From NCBI RefSeq assembly GCF_019599275.1, contig NZ_JAHZTD010000002.1, forward strand, positions 1,240,001-1,304,000: a stretch of DNA of 64,000 nucleotides, read 5' to 3'. Of the stretch, positions 32,594-41,281 are shown piece after piece. The translations under genes were made by a program, and so were the position numbers. Origin of the DNA: Hymenobacter sp. HSC-4F20. GTDB taxonomy: Bacteria > Bacteroidota > Bacteroidia > Cytophagales > Hymenobacteraceae. Position 1 is the first letter of the stretch, and every line of letters starts with the position of its first letter. The notes beneath the pieces are model-generated. The model worked only from the letters and a program-made list of their open reading frames with translations, did no database searches and was not told the origin of the DNA.

Positions 32594-33568
32594 ATGAAAC
32601 CGCTCTTCAAAATTCTGCTCGGAGTACTGACTCTACTTGTTGTTAGTGGCATCGGCGGCTACTTCTACATGAAACAGAAGTTCATGCCGGCCCCCAGCCA
32701 GCTTGCCGTTGCGAGCCTACCTGCTACCTGCCGCTTTACCTGGCTGGCCGACTCGACGACGAAGCCGACCACGCCGCACGCCGCCCTGCTGCTGCCCGTA
32801 CGCCTGCCCGGCTGCCCCCGTACCTGCTACTTCCAATTCGATACCGGGGCGCCTACCTCCCTGATGTACGGCAAGGCGTTGGCAGCGCTGCGCGGTAGCT
32901 ACCCCGGCCTGGCCCAGGCCCTGCCCGCCCAGGCTGATACGTTGCGCAACTTTCAGTTTGGATTAGGAACCGGCCAGGTAACTGCCCGCAGCATACGGGT
33001 GCTCGACTATGGCAGAGCGATGCTGCCCGCTGACACTACCCAGCCTTTCATCATCGGGACGCTGGGGACGGATGTGCTGGAGGGCCGGGTGCTGGTGCTC
33101 GACTATGCCCAGCAGCGCTTTACCCTGGAGGCTACCGTACCGGACAACCTCAGCCGCCAAGCCGCCTTTGTGCCGCTGCAATTCACTGGCCGCCGGGTGC
33201 TGCTCAACGCTACCGTGCAAGATGAGCCGCGCCAGCTGCTCTTCGACTCGGGCAGCAGCGCCTTCTCCCTGCTCACCAGTCAGGATACCTGGCAGACCAT
33301 GATCCAGCCCAGCGCCACCGTCCAGCACGCCGCCGTCAACTCCATGGGCCGAACGCTACATGCTTACACGGCCCCTACCCCCACGGCCATGCAGCTTGGC
33401 AGCGTGGCAGTACCCTTCCGGACGGTAACCTACATTGAAGGTACCAGCTTGAAGGAGAGCTTACTAATGCGCTTTTCGGGTATGGGCGGCATGCTCGGCA
33501 ACGAGCCCTTCGCACAGCGCACCATCATTCTGGATACCAAAGGCGGCCGCTTCGGGCTGGTAATGTAA
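32594..33568 (+). CDS. Membrane-anchored aspartic-protease-like protein with two D-[TS]-G motifs
   Basis: A 324-residue protein with an N-terminal hydrophobic anchor (ILLGVLTLLVVSGIGGYFY). Two lobes each carry an aspartic-protease-like catalytic motif: 'YFQFDTGAPTSLMYG' near residue 81 and 'LLFDSGSSAFSLLTS' near 218. Each lobe has a downstream hydrophobic-Gly segment ('IIGTLGTDVLEGRVLVLDY', 'GGMLGNEPFAQRTIILDTKGG') as in retropepsin-like folds. The two-lobed plan resembles pepsin in miniature. Substrate unknown. Activity is inferred from motifs only. Confidence 0.72.
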   Translation: MKPLFKILLGVLTLLVVSGIGGYFYMKQKFMPAPSQLAVASLPATCRFTWLADSTTKPTTPHAALLLPVRLPGCPRTCYFQFDTGAPTSLMYGKALAALRGSYPGLAQALPAQADTLRNFQFGLGTGQVTARSIRVLDYGRAMLPADTTQPFIIGTLGTDVLEGRVLVLDYAQQRFTLEATVPDNLSRQAAFVPLQFTGRRVLLNATVQDEPRQLLFDSGSSAFSLLTSQDTWQTMIQPSATVQHAAVNSMGRTLHAYTAPTPTAMQLGSVAVPFRTVTYIEGTSLKESLLMRFSGMGGMLGNEPFAQRTIILDTKGGRFGLVM

Positions 33569-33596
33569 TAGGGGGTGAACCCTCCCGCATCGTAGC

Positions 33597-33673
33597 TGTC
33601 ATTCCGAGCAGCGCGAGGAATCTGGGTCAGACCACAATGGTCAACTCAGATTTCTCGCGCTGCTCGGAATGAC
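33597..33673. repeat. Intergenic palindromic element, copy 3
   Basis: TGTCATTCCGAGCAGCGCGA on the left is mirrored by TCGCGCTGCTCGGAATGAC on the right. At about 77 bp it is the shortest copy, with a short spacer. The left arm contains the self-complementary ATTCC/GGAAT. It lies between two convergent genes. Confidence 0.88.
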
Positions 33674-33689
33674 TGTTTTTGTTCGCTGT

Positions 33690-34985
33690 CTATTCGCCCC
33701 ACGGATAGAGGTCGGGGGGGGTGTGCTCGTCTTGGTGGGTAGGCAGCGGATGCAGGGCCTGGGTTTGGTCGATGAACAGGAAGGCGTCGTAGCGGTCGGG
33801 GATGATAGAGGGCACGTAGTTGCCGAACCGTTCGAACTCGGACCGGTACACCACCCCAATGGCCCGGTGGCCGATGGGCTGGCGCAGGGCATCGTGGCCG
33901 CGCAGCTCCTCGGAGAACAGCAGGGCATTTTCGCCCTGAAGCTGCTGATGCAACAGGTTTTCCCAGGAGCCGCGGGTGCCTTCCGGTACGGTCATCTTCT
34001 CGGGGGTAGCGCCCCACTTGCGGCCCGCAATAACGGAGCCCTGATAGGAGCCGAAGCCCACCGCAAACACGTTTTCGCGGCCATACACCTCCCGGGCCAG
34101 CTGCCCTACGTTTACCATGTCGTCGCGGCGCATATCGGTGTAGCGGGCGTCGCCGATGTGGGTGTTGTGCTCCCAGATAATGGCCTTGCTGTCGGGGCCG
34201 TGCAGGTCCAGGAGTCGGGTGAGGGTTTCCATCATGTGCGTATCGCGCACATTCCAGGAGGCCGAGCCGCCCTGAATCATAGCCCGGTAGTAGCGCTCCG
34301 CATTCACGGCTACCAGGGCGTTTTGCTCGGCATTGAATTTCTGCTCTCGGTCCAGCAAGCCGTCGGTTTGCTGGCTGGCTACCTGCTTGCGCAGGGCCCG
34401 CAGCATCTCCGTCACCTCATCCTCACAATCCTCCGAGACGTAGGCCACGGCGTGGGCGTACTCTTGGGGGTCGTCACCGTAGGGCTCAAAGCACTGGAAA
34501 GCACGGTGGGCGGCCTGCACGGCCCCGTCGCCCTGCTTTTCCACGTAGTGCATAATCTCCTGCAACGACTCCCACAAGCTGTACACGTCCAGCCCGTAGA
34601 AGCCTACCCGCTGCTCGCGCGACAACTGCCGGTTGTGCTGGTGCAGCCACTCCACCAAGGCCGCAATTTCCCAGTTGCCCCACATCCAGGTAGGCCAACG
34701 GTTGAAGGTGCTCAGCAGCTGGGCTGCGGTGCCGTAGGTCGGCTCGTCCTGCTTGATGGCGGCGTTTACCTCGAAGCAGTCGGGCCAGTCGCCTTCCACG
34801 GCAATGAAGTTGAAGCCTTTCTCCTGAATGAGCCGCTTGGAAAGGGCCGCGCGCCAGGTATAGTACTCGGAGGTGCCGTGGGAGGCCTCACCCAGCAGTA
34901 CCACGCGGGTGTCGCCGATGGCTTCGATGAGCGTGTCCAGGTCGCGGCTGGAGCGGAGGGGGTGGGTAGGCAGCGGGGTTTTCAT
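33690..34985 (-). CDS. Erythromycin esterase family protein
   Basis: A 431-residue protein of the EreA/EreB-like family. Typical motifs are 'VVLLGEASHGTSEYY' near residue 29 (conserved Glu and His), 'FIAVEGDWPDCFEVN', 'WMWGNWEIAALVEWLHQHN' and 'AIIWEHNTHIGDARYTD'. True macrolide esterases open the lactone ring of erythromycin by hydrolysis, but most chromosomal members in environmental bacteria have unknown substrates, so resistance cannot be concluded. No mobile element is near. Confidence 0.88.
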   Translation of the reverse strand: MKTPLPTHPLRSSRDLDTLIEAIGDTRVVLLGEASHGTSEYYTWRAALSKRLIQEKGFNFIAVEGDWPDCFEVNAAIKQDEPTYGTAAQLLSTFNRWPTWMWGNWEIAALVEWLHQHNRQLSREQRVGFYGLDVYSLWESLQEIMHYVEKQGDGAVQAAHRAFQCFEPYGDDPQEYAHAVAYVSEDCEDEVTEMLRALRKQVASQQTDGLLDREQKFNAEQNALVAVNAERYYRAMIQGGSASWNVRDTHMMETLTRLLDLHGPDSKAIIWEHNTHIGDARYTDMRRDDMVNVGQLAREVYGRENVFAVGFGSYQGSVIAGRKWGATPEKMTVPEGTRGSWENLLHQQLQGENALLFSEELRGHDALRQPIGHRAIGVVYRSEFERFGNYVPSIIPDRYDAFLFIDQTQALHPLPTHQDEHTPPDLYPWGE

Positions 34986-35077
34986 AGCGTTGAGGTTGGG
35001 TAGGGCAGAAATAGCAGAGTGCGCCGCAACTTTCGCTGCGGCGCACTCTGGGAAAGGAACGGGTAGGGCGGATGAGC

Positions 35078-35416
35078 TTACTTAAACTTCTTGCTCAGGT
35101 TCTTGCCCAGGTCTTCTACCTGCTTCAGGAACTCAATCGAGTCCGATTCGCCGTAGGTACCATAGGCCGAGGAAATGGTGCCGCGCACGCCGTCGGCGGT
35201 TTCCAGAGCGTAGAGGATGGACATATCGTCGGGGTTGCTTTCGCCCTCGAAGCGGTAGAAGTCTACGATGGTTACATCTTCGGGGCCGTAGGTTTTCTTG
35301 TCGTCGCTCATGGCGTACAGGCGGCCGTCGCGCACGCTAAAGTCAGCCTTGAAGCCTTCTTCGTTGAGCTTTCTTTCTACGTTAACCAGCGAGCGTTCTT
35401 CTTCTTTGTCTTGCAT
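35078..35416 (-). CDS. Hypothetical soluble protein
   Basis: A 112-residue acidic protein: MQDKEEERSLVNVERKLNEEG at the N-terminus, 'YGPEDVTIVDFYRFEGESNPDDMSILYALETADG' in the middle and a basic end 'NLSKKFK'. No family recognised. It has no signal peptide and no membrane segment. The start at 35416 was chosen because the upstream 25 residues of the open frame have no coding character. Located between the erythromycin esterase and the Cys-rich membrane protein, all on the minus strand. Confidence 0.7.
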   Translation of the reverse strand: MQDKEEERSLVNVERKLNEEGFKADFSVRDGRLYAMSDDKKTYGPEDVTIVDFYRFEGESNPDDMSILYALETADGVRGTISSAYGTYGESDSIEFLKQVEDLGKNLSKKFK

Positions 35417-35549
35417 GATGAGGGGCGTTTTTAAGGAAGGTTGGGAGAGATTCCGGGGGTAGGCAAGGCCAGCAACGGAAAGCCCCCGCACCGGCTATAC
35501 GTAGCCAGTGCGGGGGCAGGTTATATCCCGTAGCAAGAATATTGCGCAG

Positions 35550-35750
35550 CTAGCGCCCGGTGCCTTCACGGGCGGCAGCCAGCTCGATGGTGCGCTGCAG
35601 CCGGTCCACATCAATCACGGAGCAGGCCCCGCCGCACCCCTTGGCGCAGCCCGACTGATCTTTAGAAAGAAAGGCCCGCCAGAAGATACGCCCCACGTAG
35701 AAGGCAGCTCCGGCAAAGAGCAAGGCGATAATGAGGTACTGTATCCACAT
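35550..35750 (-). CDS. FeoB-associated Cys-rich membrane protein-like small protein
   Basis: A 66-residue protein starting MWIQYLIIALLFAGAAFYVG, one membrane helix, followed by a basic segment and a Cys cluster 'GCAKGCGGACSVID'. This plan (single helix, then CxxxCGxxC near the membrane) is that of the small FeoB-associated proteins, although no FeoB iron transporter is in the window. The Cys may bind iron or another metal. The ATG at 35750 is preferred to one three codons earlier. Confidence 0.75.
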   Translation of the reverse strand: MWIQYLIIALLFAGAAFYVGRIFWRAFLSKDQSGCAKGCGGACSVIDVDRLQRTIELAAAREGTGR

Positions 35751-35816
35751 GATGGTCACAAAACTACGCTGCGCCGGGAAAAGTTTGCGGTTGGGTCATT
35801 CCTCTTGTTTTCACGC

Positions 35817-35908
35817 TTGTCATCCTGAGCGGAGCGAAGGACCTCTACCGCTTCGTTATGATAATGGTTACTCACAGTAGAGGTCCTTCGCTCCGCTCAG
35901 GATGACAA
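35817..35908. repeat. Intergenic palindromic element, copy 4
   Basis: TTGTCATCCTGAGCGGAGCG... (left) mirrors ...CGCTCCGCTCAGGATGACAA (right); arms of about 32 bp are perfect around a 28-base spacer. It lies between the Cys-rich membrane protein and the inositol monophosphatase gene. Confidence 0.92.
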
Positions 35909-35916
35909 AAGACTCT

Positions 35917-36711
35917 CTATTTCCAGGTTTCCCGGATGGTGGCCTGCATTTCCTCGTGCACGAGGCCGTTGCTGGCTACTACCTGGCGGCCGAACAGCGG
36001 GTCACCGTCTTCCAGGAAGGCCGTGACGCGGCCCCCGGCTTCGCGCACCAATAGAATGCCGGCAGCTACGTCGTAGGAGTTGAGGTTAAACTCGAAGAAG
36101 CCCTCGAAGCGGCCGGCGGCTACGTAGGCCAGGTCGGCAGCAGCGGAACCTACCCGGCGCACACCGTGGGAGCGTTGGATGAAGGCACTCAGCAGTTGCA
36201 GGTACTCCGTGAGCTGGGTGAAATCGGTGTAGGGAAAGCCGGTGGCAATCAGGGAGCTGTTCAGTTCGGGCACGTCGGAAACGTGAATGGGCACCTCATT
36301 GCAGAAGGCTCCGGCACCCTTGGCGGCCCGGAAGCATTCGTCGCGCACTACCTCGTACACTACCCCAGCTACCAGTTCTTGGTGGTGAATGAGACCCACG
36401 CTCACGCAGTACACCGGCAGGCCGTGCACAAAGTTGGTAGTCCCATCCAGGGGGTCAATAATCCAGTTGTATTCTTCAGCGCGGTTGGCGCCCTCGGTTC
36501 CTTCTTCCGTGATGAAGCCGGCCTCGGGCAGCAGCTCGCGCAGGCCGGCCACAAGTAGCTTCTCGGTTTCCTTGTCCACGTACGATACCAAGTCGTGTAC
36601 GCCCTTGGTTTCGATGTGGCTCCGGTCGAAGGTGGCCGCCTCCTGGCGAATAAACTGGCCTGCGTGGCGCGTTACGGCCGCGAGCTGAAAGCTGAGTTGG
36701 TTGTAATCCAT
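35917..36711 (-). CDS. Inositol monophosphatase family protein
   Basis: A 264-residue Mg2+-dependent phosphatase. Metal-binding motifs: 'GFITEEGTEG' (Glu), 'WIIDPLDGTTNFVHGLP' near residue 81 (the classic DPxDGT) and 'LNSYDVAAGILLVREAGG' near 210 (usually W-D; here Y-D). Members dephosphorylate inositol 1-phosphate, CysQ substrates or fructose bisphosphate. The start at 36711 (MDYNQLSFQL) replaces a 12-residue extension; TACCTTCG lies four bases upstream of this ATG. Followed and preceded by palindromic elements. Confidence 0.9.
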   Translation of the reverse strand: MDYNQLSFQLAAVTRHAGQFIRQEAATFDRSHIETKGVHDLVSYVDKETEKLLVAGLRELLPEAGFITEEGTEGANRAEEYNWIIDPLDGTTNFVHGLPVYCVSVGLIHHQELVAGVVYEVVRDECFRAAKGAGAFCNEVPIHVSDVPELNSSLIATGFPYTDFTQLTEYLQLLSAFIQRSHGVRRVGSAAADLAYVAAGRFEGFFEFNLNSYDVAAGILLVREAGGRVTAFLEDGDPLFGRQVVASNGLVHEEMQATIRETWK

Positions 36712-36741
36712 GAAGCGAAGGTAGTATCGTCGAGAAAAACC

Positions 36742-36831
36742 TGTCATCCTGAGGGAAGCGAAGGACCTTTACTGATGGCTCCCGTTTGGGTTGACACGCA
36801 GTAGAGGTCCTTCGCTTCCCTCAGGATGACA
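36742..36831. repeat. Intergenic palindromic element, copy 5
   Basis: TGTCATCCTGAGGGAAGCGA on the left and TCGCTTCCCTCAGGATGACA on the right are exact complements around a spacer of about 50 bases that is itself partly paired. The inner part of the arm differs from copy 4 (GAGGGAAGCG versus GAGCGGAGCG), yet both arms changed together. It lies between lnt and the inositol monophosphatase gene. Confidence 0.92.
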
Positions 36832-36841
36832 AGAACAGGCT

Positions 36842-38536
36842 TTACGCCGCTAGTTGTTTTCGGTTCTGCGCAGCCCGCACCACCGTCAGCACGAGCAGGA
36901 GCACGGCCAGCACCTGGCAGGCAGGGCCGATTAGCTCACCGTAGCGGACGTAAAAGGTTTGCTCCGTATTCAGGTGGACGGTGGCGCGGCTGGCCGCCTG
37001 TACCCACCAGCCGGTGCGCTGGGTGATTTCGCCTTTCTGGTTAATAAAGGCCGAAATACCGGTGTTGGCGGAGCGGGCAATGTCGCGGCGGGTTTCGATG
37101 GCGCGCAGGGTAGCGTACTGCAGGTGCTGGTTGTGGCCCGGCGAGTCGGACCACCAGCCGTCGTTGGTGATGATGCCGATAAGGGAAGCACCGTTCTTCA
37201 CGTAGTCGCCCACGAAGTCGCCGTACACCGATTCGTAGCAGATAACCGGGGCCACGCTCAGGCCGGGGGTTGCGGTGCGGTATACCGTACGCTCGGGCTG
37301 GGAGCCCAGGCCGCCGGCCGTGCCGCCTAGGTCAATCACGAAGGCCGACAGCCACGGCGGCACGCCCTCTACCCCCGGTACCAGTCTCGACTTATGGTAG
37401 AACTCGGCGCGGCCGGTGGCGCTACCCAGGTGCAGGGCGGCATTGAAGATATCGTAGTAGCCCAGGTCCTCGCGGAAGCGGGCCGTGGGGCTAGCCTTGC
37501 TTTTATCGGAACCATACTGCTCCACCGTCGTCAGGCCCGTAATCAGCTCTACCCCTGGGTGCTGGCCCAACCACTGGCGTAGGCGCTGAATTTTGGGGTA
37601 GGTATCGATATTCGACTCGAAGTAGGTTTCGTCGAGGGAGGTTTCAGGCCAAAGCACCAGCTTAGTCTGAGGGGTCAGGTTCTGCTCGGTGAGGGTGAGC
37701 ATACGCTGCAGCTGCAAGTCGTGGGAAATGAAGTTGGCGCCTCCCTCAAACTTCTCATTGAACGGGTCCACGTTGGGCTGAATCACCAGCACTTCGGCCG
37801 TAGGGCCTTTCTCCTGGTACCGGCTCCCGATTAGGTAAGAAACGGCCATCGGCAGGGCTACCGTCAGCACCGGCCACAACCAGCTTACCTTTCCGGCAGA
37901 AGCAATAGTATTGGCATGCGCCTGGAGGGTAGCACGGCGGAAGCCAAACCAGGCCCCAAACACCAGCAGGTTCACTAGCCACGCCCAGACGGAACCGCCC
38001 AGGAAGCCGGTGTACTCGTACCACTGCACCCACTGGTTGGCCTGCGCGAAGCCATTGCCGAGGGTCAGCCAGGGCCAGGTCAGGAACCAGTGCAGGTGCA
38101 CTTGCTCGAAGGCAATCCAGTAGATAGGTAGGGACAGGTAGCCCAGCTTTGGGCCGAAGCGCTTCTTGGTGTGGTAGAACGCCGTGAGGGGCAGGCTCAT
38201 CAGCAGCGCATTGCAGACCACGGCCGTAATGCCACCGCCCAAGGTGCTGTAGCTCACCCAGTAGGTAGTGAACAGGTTCCAGAGTACCAGCAGCAGGTAG
38301 CTGTAGCGCCACACCTTCCAGCCGCTGGCGCCATGCGCAGTGAGTTGCTGCTCCATTAGGAGGTAGGGAACCCAGCCCACCAGCAGTAGCAAGGCCAGCA
38401 CCGCCGGGTGCACCGGCCAGCCCAGCCACAAAAGCACCGCGCCCAGCACGGCCAGCAAAGCTGGTTGCCAGGCCGCGAGCTTATCAGAAGCGGCTACCGG
38501 CGCAGCGGGAGCAGCAGAAGTAGTTTGTGTCAGCAC
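36842..38536 (-). CDS. lnt: Apolipoprotein N-acyltransferase
   Basis: Adds the third acyl chain to the N-terminal Cys of lipoproteins on the periplasmic side of the inner membrane. The 564-residue protein has about eight N-terminal hydrophobic helices and a C-terminal nitrilase-fold domain with the catalytic triad regions 'LVLWPETSLDE' (Glu), 'YHKSRLVPGVEGVP' (Lys) and 'APVICYESVYGDF' (Cys). The start is GTG at 38536, overlapping the rsmI stop by one base (TAGTG), which signals translational coupling. It presumably finishes the many lipoproteins such a genome encodes, including the two phosphoesterases here. Confidence 0.94.
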   Translation of the reverse strand: MLTQTTSAAPAAPVAASDKLAAWQPALLAVLGAVLLWLGWPVHPAVLALLLLVGWVPYLLMEQQLTAHGASGWKVWRYSYLLLVLWNLFTTYWVSYSTLGGGITAVVCNALLMSLPLTAFYHTKKRFGPKLGYLSLPIYWIAFEQVHLHWFLTWPWLTLGNGFAQANQWVQWYEYTGFLGGSVWAWLVNLLVFGAWFGFRRATLQAHANTIASAGKVSWLWPVLTVALPMAVSYLIGSRYQEKGPTAEVLVIQPNVDPFNEKFEGGANFISHDLQLQRMLTLTEQNLTPQTKLVLWPETSLDETYFESNIDTYPKIQRLRQWLGQHPGVELITGLTTVEQYGSDKSKASPTARFREDLGYYDIFNAALHLGSATGRAEFYHKSRLVPGVEGVPPWLSAFVIDLGGTAGGLGSQPERTVYRTATPGLSVAPVICYESVYGDFVGDYVKNGASLIGIITNDGWWSDSPGHNQHLQYATLRAIETRRDIARSANTGISAFINQKGEITQRTGWWVQAASRATVHLNTEQTFYVRYGELIGPACQVLAVLLLVLTVVRAAQNRKQLAA

Positions 38537-39273
38537 TATCGTTCGTCGTCAGTATAACGGTCTTCCTTGGTGCGCTCTTCCTTGTGGCCCTGCACCACTA
38601 GCACAATTTCGCCCTTGATGGCTGAGCGGGCCGCGAAGTTGGCCGCCAGCTCCGCAAGGGGGGCCGTCACGGTTTCCTCGAACAGCTTGGTCAGTTCCCG
38701 GCTCACGGAGGCCATGCGCTCGGGGCCCAGCACTTCTGCGAGCTGCTCCAGGGTCTTCACAATCCGGTGCGGCGACTCGTAGAAAATCATGGTGCGGGTT
38801 TCCGCGGCTAGCTCCTTGAGGCGGGTTTGGCGGCCTTTCTTCACTGGCAGGAAGCCCTCGAAGGTAAACCGCTCCGCCCCAAACCCCGATTTCAGCAGGG
38901 CCGGTACAAAAGCGGTAGCGCCGGGCAGGCACTCCACCTTCAGCCCCCGGGCCAGGCACTCCCGCACCAACAAAAAGCCAGGGTCGGAAATTCCGGGCGT
39001 GCCGGCGTCTGATACCAGGGCCATGGTCTCGCCCTTCTCCAGGCGCTCCAGCAGGCGCTGCACTTGCTGGTGCTCGTTGTGGAGGTGGTAGCTGAGCATG
39101 GGCTTCTTGATATTCAGGTGCTGCAGCAGCCGGCCGCTGGTGCGGGTGTCTTCGGCCAGCACCGTATCTACCTCGCCCAGCACCCGAATGGCCCGCAGGG
39201 TAATATCTTCCAGGTTGCCGATGGGCGTGGGTACCAGATACAAAAGCGTAGGGGCAGGGGTAGCAGTGGTCAT
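38536..39273 (-). CDS. rsmI: 16S rRNA (cytidine-2'-O)-methyltransferase
   Basis: A 245-residue SAM-dependent enzyme of the tetrapyrrole-methylase fold that methylates C1402 of 16S rRNA. Characteristic motifs: 'LYLVPTPIGNLEDITLRAIRVLGEVD', 'LAEDTRTSGRLLQHL', 'LVSDAGTPGISDPGFLLVREC', 'VECLPGATAFVPALLKSGF' and 'FEGFLPVKKGRQTRL'. The ATG at 39273 (MTTATPAPTLL) was chosen over an upstream TTG because the TTG overlaps the promoter box. Overlaps lnt by one base. Confidence 0.96.
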   Translation of the reverse strand: MTTATPAPTLLYLVPTPIGNLEDITLRAIRVLGEVDTVLAEDTRTSGRLLQHLNIKKPMLSYHLHNEHQQVQRLLERLEKGETMALVSDAGTPGISDPGFLLVRECLARGLKVECLPGATAFVPALLKSGFGAERFTFEGFLPVKKGRQTRLKELAAETRTMIFYESPHRIVKTLEQLAEVLGPERMASVSRELTKLFEETVTAPLAELAANFAARSAIKGEIVLVVQGHKEERTKEDRYTDDER

Positions 39274-39279
39274 AGAAAG

Positions 39280-39287
39280 CAAAGGTA
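39280..39287 (-). promoter_or_regulatory. TACCTTTG box of rsmI
   Basis: An exact TAnnTTTG on the minus strand, ending six bases before the rsmI ATG. With the usual box-to-start distance, transcription would begin at or next to the ATG. Confidence 0.55.
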
Positions 39288-39349
39288 GCGGGCTTTAGCC
39301 GGCTGGATTTTCAAAAGCATTATAATGCCATACCCTGAATTTATACTGC

Positions 39350-39442
39350 TGTCATCCTGAGCAGCGCGAAGGACCTCTGCCGCTTCGCTGGGGAAGTAAC
39401 GCAACGAAGCGGTAGAGGTCCTTCGCGCTGCTCAGGATGACA
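39350..39442. repeat. Intergenic palindromic element, copy 6
   Basis: TGTCATCCTGAGCAGCGCGA (left) and TCGCGCTGCTCAGGATGACA (right) match exactly, and the inner CCGCTTCG/CGAAGCGG also pair, leaving a small loop. It lies between rsmI and the pterin dehydratase gene. Confidence 0.93.
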
Positions 39443-39477
39443 AGAGGGGGTAGGCTTTTAGCAACGGGCATCGGTCC

Positions 39478-39738
39478 CTACCCCTCCTGCGCCACGCCAC
39501 CATACTCGGCGGCCAGTTGGTCAATGGCAGCGGCTAGGCTCCGGTCTTTCTCGGTTACCGTGTTACCGGCGTCGTGGGTGCGCAGCCGGAAGCTGACCAC
39601 GTTGTACTCGTTGCTCCACCACGGATGGTGCTCTTGGTATTCAGCTTCTTCGGCTACGTCGCTCATGAAGCTGAAGGCCATCTTGAAATCTTTGAAGCGG
39701 AAGGTGCGGGTCAGGGCGTTGTCTTGTTCAGTCCACAT
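39478..39738 (-). CDS. phhB: 4a-hydroxytetrahydrobiopterin dehydratase
   Basis: An 86-residue pterin-4a-carbinolamine dehydratase, which regenerates the pterin cofactor after aromatic hydroxylation. The family signature is intact: 'FMSDVAEEAEYQEHHPWWSNEYNVVSFRLRTHDAGNTVTEKD', with the catalytic HH pair and THDAG. No phenylalanine hydroxylase is in the window. In other bacteria the protein can also take part in molybdopterin metabolism. Confidence 0.93.
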   Translation of the reverse strand: MWTEQDNALTRTFRFKDFKMAFSFMSDVAEEAEYQEHHPWWSNEYNVVSFRLRTHDAGNTVTEKDRSLAAAIDQLAAEYGGVAQEG

Positions 39739-39856
39739 AGGGTTGCGGGGTTGGAAGGGGGTAGCGCAAGGTAGGCTTCACTCGTCGGAAACGGACACAG
39801 GCCGCTCCTTAACTACCGCCCAACGAGTACCAGGCAGTCAACAGCTACCCCGGCTC

Positions 39857-39864
39857 TACCTTTG
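39857..39864 (+). promoter_or_regulatory. Exact TACCTTTG box upstream of the MFS gene
   Basis: TAnnTTTG on the plus strand about 165 bases before the MFS start. It would give a leader of roughly 160 bases in which I see no convincing structure. No good TTG at -33 was found. Confidence 0.35.
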
Positions 39865-40029
39865 TGCTTTCGGTGGTGCCCGACGAAGCAGCCTGCAAAA
39901 ACATTTTCCTGTCGAGCTAATCTTCTCGGGCCGTTCGTGGTTTAAAAGCCCAACTACTTCAAAACCTCAGTTTTTCTTTCTGTGATGGCGCCGACCACCC
40001 CATGGTCGGATGGCATTTCCTACCCCTGC

Positions 40030-41256
40030 ATGAGCAAGCAACGCTACTTTTTTCTAATTCTGATCCTGGGCACGCTGTCGGCACTGGGGCCTTTTTCCAT
40101 TGACATGTACTTGCCGGGCTTTCCGGCCATTGCCCAGGACCTGCACACCACGCCTGCCAAAGTAGCCCTGTCCCTATCAAGCTTTTTTGTGGGCGTGTCA
40201 GCTGGACAGCTGCTCTATGGCCCGCTGCTGGACCGCTTCGGACGCAAGAAGCCGCTGTACGTAGGCTTGCTGCTCTACGTGGTGGCCTCCGTAGGCTGCT
40301 ACCTCTGCCATTCTATTGATGCCCTTGTGGCCCTGCGCTTCCTGCAGGCTATCGGAAGCTGTGCGGCTACGGTGGCGGCCGTGGCCATGGTGCGCGACCT
40401 GTTCCCGGTGCAGGATGCGCCCAAGGTATTCTCCTTGCTCACGCTGGTTATTAGTGTTTCGCCCATGCTAGCGCCTACCATTGGCAGCTACATGATATCG
40501 GCTTACGGCTGGCAGTCGGTGTTTCTGGTGCTGTTTCTGATGGGAGGCCTGATGTTGCTGGCCAGTATCTTCTGGCTGCCCGAAAGCTACCAGCCCGACC
40601 CTACCTACTCCCTGCACCCCAAACCCATCCTCACCACCTTCTGGTCGGTGCTGCGGGAGCCGCAGTTCTTTACCTACGCCCTCACCGGCGCCATGACGTT
40701 CGGGGGGCTCTTAGCCTACGTGTCGGGCTCGCCGCTGGTATTCATGGACATCTTCGGGGTTAGTGAAAAGACCTACGGCTGGATTTTCGCCCTGCTCTCG
40801 GTGGGCTTTATTGGGTCCAGTCAGGTGAATAGCTGGGTGCTACGCTACTACCGTAGCGAGCAAATTGTGCTGGTGGCCATGGCCTGCCAATCGGTTATTG
40901 GGCTGGTGTTTCTGCTCGGTACCTGGTTGGGCTGGTTCGGGGTGGTAGGCACCGTAGTGATGCTGTTTCTGTTCCTGTGCTGCCTGGGCTACGCCAACCC
41001 CAACGCGTCGGCATTGTCCATTGCGCCTTTTTCGAAAAACGCGGGTAGCGCCGCGGCCCTCATGGGTGCCACCCAAATGGGTGTGGGCGCGCTGGCTTCC
41101 TTCGGGGTCAGCATGTTCAATACCCGCACGGCCGTACCCATGGTGGCCATTATGGCCTCCACCGCCCTGCTGGCTCTGCTGATTCAGCTCATCGGCCGTC
41201 AGATCATTGGGCAGCCCGTGGCCGCATCTGAGGATGCTGGCGTGCTAGTGCACTAG
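40030..41256 (+). CDS. Bcr/CflA-family multidrug efflux MFS transporter
   Basis: A 408-residue inner-membrane protein with 12 predicted helices. It carries the drug:H+ antiporter motifs of the Bcr/CflA type: 'ALGPFSIDMYLPGFPAIAQDL' in helix 1, 'GQLLYGPLLDRFGRKKPLYVGL' (motif A) after helix 2 and 'RFLQAIGSCAATVAAVAMVRDLF' in helix 4. It exports small drugs, or possibly sugars or sulfonamides, using the proton gradient. The start MSKQRYFFLILILGT at 40030 fits the family; a 16-residue extension upstream does not. A palindromic element follows. Confidence 0.93.
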   Translation: MSKQRYFFLILILGTLSALGPFSIDMYLPGFPAIAQDLHTTPAKVALSLSSFFVGVSAGQLLYGPLLDRFGRKKPLYVGLLLYVVASVGCYLCHSIDALVALRFLQAIGSCAATVAAVAMVRDLFPVQDAPKVFSLLTLVISVSPMLAPTIGSYMISAYGWQSVFLVLFLMGGLMLLASIFWLPESYQPDPTYSLHPKPILTTFWSVLREPQFFTYALTGAMTFGGLLAYVSGSPLVFMDIFGVSEKTYGWIFALLSVGFIGSSQVNSWVLRYYRSEQIVLVAMACQSVIGLVFLLGTWLGWFGVVGTVVMLFLFLCCLGYANPNASALSIAPFSKNAGSAAALMGATQMGVGALASFGVSMFNTRTAVPMVAIMASTALLALLIQLIGRQIIGQPVAASEDAGVLVH

Positions 41257-41281
41257 CAGGACCGGCAGTAAACTATAAGAC

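Noticed and set aside
33690..34985. Calling the esterase a macrolide-resistance gene
   Set aside because: Chromosomal members of this family mostly have unknown substrates and there is no mobile context.
33669..35003. Plus-strand frame of 444 codons
   Set aside because: Antisense of the erythromycin esterase gene; no protein-like motifs.
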